A stretch of 64,000 bases of DNA from Neocallimastix lanati (nom. inval.) (lineage: Eukaryota > Neocallimastigomycota > Neocallimastigomycetes > Neocallimastigales > Neocallimastigaceae). Below are positions 57,188-64,000 of the stretch, piece by piece. The notes under the pieces were generated by a model. The model did no database searches, was not told the DNA's origin, and saw nothing but the letters and a program-made list of their open reading frames with translations. The stretch is taken from positions 362,001 through 426,000 of the forward strand of contig JACVTC010000048.1 in assembly GCA_016946835.1 (NCBI GenBank), read 5' to 3'. Position numbers and translations under genes: made by a program. How positions within the stretch are numbered: position 1 is the stretch's first letter; the number at the start of each line of letters is the position of its first letter.

Positions 57188-58804
57188 TGTTATAGCTCGA
57201 GGAATTCAAAAAAAAAAAAAAAATTATATAATATTAAAACACAAAAAAAAATTTTATTCTTTCACAATAATTTTTATTTATTTATTATATTTTTATTTTA
57301 ATTTTTATTTTATTTTTATTATTATTTTTATTTATTTATTTTATTTTTATTTTATTTTTATTATTATTTTTATTTATTTATTTTATTTTTATTTTATTTT
57401 TATTATTATTTTTATTTATTTTTATTTATTTTTTTTTTTATTTATTTATTTTTATTATTTCTATTTTTTTTTTTCTTTTTTTTTTTTTATTTTAATTTTT
57501 ATTTTATTTTTATTATTATTTTTATTTATTTATTTTATTTTTATTTTATTTTTATTATTATTTTTATTTATTTATTTTATTTTTATTTTATTTTTATTAT
57601 TATTTTTATTTATTTTTATTTATTTTTTTTTTATTTATTTATTTTTATTATTTCTATTTTTTTTTTTCTTTTTTTTTTTTTATTTTAATTTTTATTTTAT
57701 TTTTATTATTATTTTTATTTATTTATTTTATTTTTATTTTATTTTTATTATTATTTTTATTTATTTATTTTATTTTTATTTTATTTTTATTATTATTTTT
57801 ATTTATTTTTATTTATTTTTTTTTTTATTTATTTATTTTTATTATTTCTATTTTTTTTTTTCTTTTTTTTTTTTTTATTTTAATTTTTATTTTATTTTTA
57901 TTATTATTTTTATTTATTTATTTTATTTTTATTTTATTTTTATTATTATTTTTATTTATTTATTTTATTTTTATTTTATTTTTATTATTATTTTTATTTA
58001 TTTTTATTTATTTTTTTTTTTTTATTTATTTATTTTTATTATTTCTATTTTTTTTTTCTTTTTTTTCTCTCCCCCCTAAAAAGGGGTTCCAAGGTAGTCA
58101 ATTTATATCTTTTTGAAGATATAAAAGTAGCAAAGCCTCTGGAAGTAGTTGAAGAGATGGAAAAACAATAGATTTTTAAATCTTATTGATTATTTCCTTA
58201 TTGTAATAAATAGAAATTTTATTATTTCCTAATATTCAAATTATCCAAAATAAATCTATAATATAAAAGATGCATTATAGATAAGAATTAAACAAAAAAA
58301 AGAGAAGCAGTATTACAATAAAATTGAATACTTTAACTTAATTTTGATACTAATTTAATATGTAATCTTATATATTAATTTGAATGACATAATAGAAAAT
58401 AAAATACATTTATTAATATATGAAAAATCTTTTACAATTTTAAATACAGAAAATTTTATTTTATTTATTTCTTTCATTTCAATTATTTATTAATTCGAAA
58501 GACAGAAATATTGATAAAGTTATTTAAGTTGTTTATATACAGGAATTATTCCTTATTTAGAAAAATAATACTAAAAGTAATTAGTACTATGTTATTGCTA
58601 AACTCTCATAAATTTAATTTACCTTTATAAGGAATGAACATAAATTTAAATTAAATTTTATGTATAAACTTAAATTTTCAGATCAAATAATATAGTAAAA
58701 TTATTAATGTAAAGAATACATAAATTTATTAATATTTTAAAAATCACCTTGACTATATTAAAAGGTTTTTAATAAGAATCAATTTATTACTTCATTCTTT
58801 ATCA
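57188..58804 (-). repeat. 3' LTR of element Q (1617 bp), swollen by a satellite
   Basis: TGTTATAGCTCGAGG to TTCATTCTTTATCA. The same start and end types are seen in solo LTR Y1 (826 bp). Nearly half of its length is the satellite at 57295-58070. Confidence 0.75.
57295..58070. repeat. Four tandem units of a ~194-bp A/T-only satellite
   Basis: Unit starts at 57295, 57489, 57682 and 57877 (spacing 193-195), each beginning ATTTTAATTTTTATTTTATT. The units are almost purely T and A with a few C, and nearly identical. The 317-residue Phe/Ile/Tyr-rich reading across them is a by-product. Confidence 0.92.
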
Positions 58805-58827
58805 CGATGCCCCCGCTAAGACTCAAG

Positions 58828-61800
58828 CTATATTGTAGCTGAGTTATATTTTACTATATTTTTGAGGTGTACATTCCGATTTAATAATATTCCTGAATTT
58901 GGATCAGCTAACGTAACTGTATTAAACTTTTTCTTGATTACTTTTAAAGGTCCATTAAAATAAGGTTCTAGTTTAGTTCTACTAAAGTTTCTAACTAGGA
59001 CTAAATCTCCCTCCTTGATTTCCTTAGCCTGATTCATACTTTGTTTTTCTTCTCGTCTAACAGCCCAATATTTATTTGCATTTTTCACATTTTCTGATGC
59101 TTCTATGGTCCATCTATAATGAGATATAAACTTTTCCAATAGAATTTCATCAGAAGATTTATTTATACCTTTAGTCGGTCTTGCAGCTATATCAAAAGGT
59201 TGTTGGTCTTCACGACCATAAACTAATTCAAAACTAGAATGGTTAGTGGTACTATTTTTAACAGTTCTTAAAGCCCAGAGAGCAGAGGGTAATACCTCAT
59301 CCCAATCTTTATTTTTCGTCCCAAGCAATCTAAGGAGTTTACCAATTTCTTTATTACGATTTTCCGTAAGTCCATTAGATTCGGGATGATATGTTGTAAC
59401 AAATTTTATATATACATCATATAGATCTAAAAATATTTTAGTCATATCTGATGTAAATTGGGCACCATTATCGGTGGTAATTACTTGGGGAACTCCATGA
59501 CGAGAAAATACGTTAATAAGGAACTTAATTACGTCTTTAGAAGTAATATTTCAGTCGGTTCTGCTTCTACCCACTTAGTGAAATAATCAACAGCTACTAT
59601 TATATATTGATTATTACTTCTAGTTTTAATCAGTGGACCGATAATGTCCAAACCAAGATGCACAAAAGGTCCTTCCACTTTAGTAGGTAGATTTTCTGTA
59701 GGCTCTGGATAAGGTTGTGGTCGATTTAATTGACATTTTTCACACTTACTGACAACACGTTTAACATCATTCACCATGTCGTTCCAATAATAACTCTTAC
59801 GTAAACGTTGATAAGTCTTATAATAACCATCGTGTCCAATATTATGAGCCTCTAATATTAATTTTATTCTTTCGTTAAGATCGGTTACTAATTTTCTATA
59901 ATTGTTACCATCAATAAAGTAGTCAATACCATCAATAGTGGTGAATTTTTCATTGATAAAATCATGTATTACTTTGGATAATAAGGCTTCATTTTCATCA
60001 TTCGTAATATCATGGTTAATTATTTTCGTAGCTAAAACTACATTTTCTTTATTATTTTTCATTCGGGATAGGGCATCAGCAAGCACATTCTTTTTACCGG
60101 TTTCATATCTAATGTCTACACCAAGCATACTAGCTGTCAAACACCATCTAGTTTGCCTTGCATTATGTGGTTCCTTATTTTTGAACAACCCTAGTAACGG
60201 TTTATGGTCCGTATATACAATAGTTGGTATTGGATTTCCATCTATATACGGTTTTAATTTAGTTATACAATAATATAGGGCAGCACCTTCTAGGTCTGTT
60301 ATACCATAATGCTTTTCTGCTCTGGTCAAACTTCTACTAATAAAGTGAATAGGGTGTTCTTTTCCAGTTTCATTATCTTTTTGTAATAACACACCTCCTA
60401 TTCCATCATAAGAAGCATCGGTACGTATAATAAATTCTTTATCAAACTGAGGGAAACTTAATATGGGTGCATTTATTAGTTTTTCTTTCAGTACTTCAAA
60501 CGATTTTTGGTGTTCACTAGTCCAAACATACTTCACACCTTTCCTTAATAATTTACACGAACACGCAGTAATTTGTGAATATTTATCGATGAAATTTCTA
60601 TAGTATCCAACAGCTCCTAAAAATGAACGTAATTCATGGATGTCCTGAGGGGGTTTCCAATCTCTGATAACCTCGATTTTACTATCAAGAGGTTTTAAGC
60701 CTTTAGTGGTTAATCTATGCCCCAAAACATTCACTTCTGTTTTCATGAAGTGACACTTTTCAATATTAAGTTTTAATCTATTTTCTTTGAGTATGGATAA
60801 AACTTGTTGAATATGTTGGAGGTGTTCTTCAACTGTTTTAGAGTATATAAGTATATCATCGATAAAATTATAAACACACTTTCCTATTAAAGGAAATAGG
60901 ATTCTATTCATTTCTCTTTGAAAGGTTGCAGGAGCGTTGGTTAAACCAAATGGCATAACTTTAAATTGGTAGTTACCAAACTTAGTGGTGAAAGTTGTTA
61001 TACCAATATTTTCTTCCTCCATTAAAATTTGGTGATATCCAGAGTATAAGTCAATGGTAGTGAAGATAGTTGCACCATTGAGACTATCAAAAATTTCATC
61101 AATGTATGGTATAGAATAAGAATCCTTTATAGTAGAATCATTAACCTTCCTATAATCTACACACATACGCCACTTCCCATTAGGCTTTGGTACTAGAACA
61201 ATAGGCGAAGATCATTCAGAATTTGAAGGCTCAATTAACTTTTTATTAATTAACTTAGTTAATTCTTCCTTTAAAATATCTGTCTTTAATTTTGTTAGCC
61301 GATAAGCTCTTTGTTTTATAGGTTTGGTACCAGCTTTTAGATTTATTTTGTGTGGTGAAAGCAATGATGGTGTTAATTCCTCAGACGACGTAGCAACAAT
61401 TTCTATATTGTCCTCTAATAGGTGTATTATATCAGTTCTATATTTTTCATTTAGAGTATTCATAAATATTGTATTATGTATATATTCCATAGGTGGTAAT
61501 CCTTCTAATTTCTTTAATTCCCCACCAGCATATTTTTCCTTACTATTATCCTCAAGTAATTTGTTAACACTACAAATATATTTTTCGTCAATTGCAGAAT
61601 TATTTATTGGTGTAATAGAACTGATAGTACCATCCATGTTATATTTACATAAGCAATTATTTAAGGGATTAATAAATAATCTATTATCAACTATAGTTTT
61701 TAAATTAATTAGCATGTCATAAAATGGTTCCTCTTTTTCTACAATTCGGAAATCAATTAACAATGAAAGCTCATTAATTTTCACAGGTATCCTAACGACT

Positions 61801-62936
61801 ATTCCTTCAGAGTATTCATCGTCTCTAGTGGCAAGCATTATTCTACCACAACTATGACCAACAACGGTATATTGGTATGGTAGAGAATTATAATATTTTT
61901 GTGACATAATATTTAAATTACTACACGTATCAATAAGTAATTTTCCAGATACACCATCAACAGAGGCATCTACCATTGCAATATCCTCCTCTGTTATTTC
62001 TGTACTTTTACTTTTATAGTTATGATCAACATTATTAACTAATGTTGTAGTAGCAACTACATTATTAATAGCGCCAACAACATTAGTGGTGGCTTTTACT
62101 AGTTTTAAACCTTGGGAAACTTGACTTCTTATTTTAGGCGCAGCATTCCAAAGCTGTCCAAAGGTAATATTACACTTGGTATTGCTTAAATCATCCCATA
62201 CATCATATTCCTTATAATTAGAAAGCATTTTAATAATTCGATTTACCCGAGGTATTTTCATACTATTATTATTATCATTATTATTATTATTATTAATACC
62301 ATCTGTATTAATTTATTTATTTAATATATTTTTATTATTCGTTACATGATTATTATCGATAATAGTTTCATTATTATTAATATTAATAGTATTATTATTA
62401 TTAATATCATTTACGACTGGGGTTTTTCTAATAGTTCCGTTGTTACTATTATTAGGATTACTAGTATTATTATTATTATTTTTGTCTTTTTTTCTTTCTC
62501 TAGTTTGGTTAATTTCCCTTGGAGCTTCTACATTATCAACTTTTGAAGTTATTTCCTCTTTATTAGTAATTAAGTTTACATTAGACTGACTGGATGATGC
62601 AGTTTCGAATTCTTTAGAATTAGTACTAGATTTCAAAAATCTTTCTTTATCACGTATTGCTTTTTCAATTTTCTTTTCTTTATTGATATTTGGTTGCATA
62701 ATTATTGATGTTTGCAACTGTTTCTTATGAGGTATCACCTCTTCAGTTTCTAATTCTCTTTCTTTTCTTTTTCTTAATGCAGGAGTGTTTATAGGTCGTG
62801 GATTATCACGTAGGCTTTTATGAATTTTCCTTCCTTTTCCATTATCTAACTCAACATCACTTTCATCAAGTTTTCTTTTTGCCGCACCGACAAAATATTC
62901 TCCTACCTGATCATGACTTTTGATAGTATAATCCAC
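58828..62936 (-). pseudogene. Pol region of element Q
   Basis: From right to left: a charged, Asn-rich N-terminal region (62313-62936, with RDNPRPINTPALRKRKE, matching a block in M and L), a retropepsin-like region (about 61650-62000), RT (about 60600-61240, MCVDYRKVNDSTIKDSY, VMPFGLTNAPATFQ, NFIDDILIYS), RNase H (IRTDASYDGIGGVLLQ, YTDHKPLLGLF, ADALSRM) and integrase (LDIIGPLIKTRSNNQYI, ESNGLTENRNKEI, YFNGPLKVIKKKF). Its RNase H and integrase are close to element P. Several breaks; not functional as a unit. Confidence 0.9.
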
Positions 62937-62999
62937 TCTGTAGTCTTTACTTTCTACATCAGAAGAATTGGAAGTATATTTTAATGAAGCTATTTTTTT

Positions 63000-63651
63000 G
63001 ATGGGAGTGCTTCCTCTCCCTTCTACTGGTTTAAAGGTCCTTTGGAAAAAATCTGTTTCTTATTTTCTTCTATAATGGCTTGTAGTTTGGGACATTGTTG
63101 TTGATAATGTCCAGGTTCCTTACAGAAGAAATAGGTTTTGACGGTAGAGTTTCTTGGTCCACGTGTAAGGTTCTCCCTTTCACTTTCATCAGAAACTTTC
63201 CTATTGTCCCTGTTTTCATAAGTATTTCTTGGTGGTGAACTACGACTCTTATTATAATTATTATTATTATTGTTGGAAACATTTCTATTAGGACTTGGTA
63301 CACGATGTAACCTCACAGCAAGTCTATCCACTTTTTCTGCAATTTCATAAGCCTTTGAAAGTGGTATATCATCAATTAAAGTTACTCTTTTCCAGGCCTC
63401 AATATTATTCTCAAGTGCATCAGCATAGTCCAAGATACTGATTTGTTTTTTGTGAGTTTTATCTAATTTTAAATATAATGTCCGATATCTTTTATTAAAA
63501 TCCCTTACTTTTTCATTTCTACCAATTTTAAGAGCACGCAATTCCCTTAATAAGGTATTCTGATCTTCCTTTGCCCCATAGAATACTTCAAGAGCGTTGA
63601 CGATCTCGACAAAAGAAGGATAACGGTTAGTTCTAACACTATCATTACTAG
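63000..63651 (-). pseudogene. Gag region of element Q, 5' part missing
   Basis: The gag C-terminal half has KKQISILDYADALENNIEAW, an Asn/Arg-rich linker and a zinc-knuckle-like EPGHYQQQCPKL segment. The upstream capsid part extends only to about 63651, where the next LTR starts. It is related to Gag of M and L but more distant. Confidence 0.82.
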
Positions 63652-64000
63652 TGTAAAATGTTCCTTATGGAGCAGATTACAATTACGAAAAAAAAAAAAA
63701 AAAAAAAAACAACACTATCAATAACAATACTCAAATGAAATTTATTTTTTAAAAAAAATTCTTTTATTAATCACTTTATTATAAAAATTCTTTTTATTAG
63801 TTATTAACTGCAAAATAGTTAATAACAACTACATTTTCTTTAATAGAATAATTTTATATGTATTTATATTTTTTCTTAATTATATTATAATATACTATTT
63901 CTATTTATTTAAATATATATTCAATATAAAATAAACAAAAACTAATCTAAAATTAAATAAAGTTATAAAAAACTAAAACTAATTCAATAAGCTTTTTATT
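63652..64000 (-). repeat. LTR of the element 2 family, cut by the window end
   Basis: TGTAAAATGTTCCTTATGG onward follows 6310-6660 closely, including the TATA core (63848 onward) and ATAACAACTAC just before it. The flank on the left is element Q gag, so this is the outer edge of a solo LTR or of an element extending to the right. Confidence 0.9.

Larger units (their letters stand above)
57188..63651 (-). mobile_element. Ty3/gypsy LTR retrotransposon Q, broken
   Basis: Read right to left: gag (about 63000-63651, start lost), pol (58828-62936), polypurine tract (AGCGGGGGCATCG on the minus strand) and 3' LTR 57188-58804. The right side ends where an element-2-family LTR (63652) lies in gag, so the 5' LTR and leader are not seen. 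It is close to element P, with several breaks. It starts one base after the TTAA that follows element L. Confidence 0.9.

Noticed and set aside
57126-58079. 317-residue Phe/Ile/Tyr-rich ORF, could pass as a membrane protein
   Set aside because: It crosses an LTR boundary and four satellite units made of A and T only.

Overview
This window comes from an extremely AT-rich eukaryotic genome. I read it as an anaerobic gut fungus (Neocallimastigomycota). The main reason is a decayed gene near 7.1-9.0 kb that ends in two tandem Cys-rich modules of the fungal dockerin (CBM10-like) type, the cellulosome-docking module of that phylum. Asn-rich proteins, long A and T tracts and a secreted Cys-rich cell-wall-type protein fit this. 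Almost no working host genes are visible: one tRNA-Leu(UAG), one intact small secreted protein and two host-type pseudogenes. The rest is LTR retrotransposon debris, often nested.

Layout. 1-7.1 kb: two partial minus-strand Ty3/gypsy elements of the Tf1/sushi type, joined end to end. 7.1-9.0 kb: a broken PI-PLC/dockerin gene. 9.0-12.3 kb: AT-rich simple and tandem repeats without genes. 12.3-20.5 kb: a row of LTRs, mostly solo. Seven copies of the 4-bp sequence ATAA separate or bound the last six units, and the last LTR stops 14 bp before the tRNA-Leu gene at 20,541. 20.6-23.9 kb: old LTR relics and one integrase fragment. 23.9-35.3 kb: a stack of LTR insertions. It holds a short LTR element with only a gag-like gene (27,463-30,378) and a 4.4-kb unit with near-identical copia-type LTRs (30,433-34,874). 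That unit encloses an intact secreted Cys-rich gene and a lectin-like pseudogene, but no recognisable pol.

35.3-44.0 kb: a young Ty3/gypsy element (M) that looks whole in its coding part, with a small GC-richer SINE-like insert in its 3' noncoding region. 44.0-46.7 kb: the pol 3' half of another gypsy element (P). 47.0-48.6 kb: two solo LTRs. 48.6-57.2 kb: a nearly whole gypsy element (L) with a solo LTR inserted in its right LTR. 57.2-63.7 kb: a broken gypsy element (Q) whose left LTR carries four copies of a ~194-bp A/T satellite. 63,652-64,000: an LTR of the element-2 family, cut by the window end.

Two integration styles can be seen. LTRs X, Z, C, L and the gag-only element are flanked by 4-bp direct repeats. 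LTRs S1, S2, D and the insert in L are flanked by 5-bp repeats. The 4-bp class forms daisy chains (ATAA, TTAA, ACTA). At the tRNA gene this is best explained by repeated Ty3-like integration at one Pol III start site. The Tf1/sushi-type element 2 carries an 11-nt match between its primer site and its own LTR, placed 28-35 bp downstream of a TATA box, as expected for self-primed reverse transcription. All identifications come from reading sequence and translations; no database search was run.
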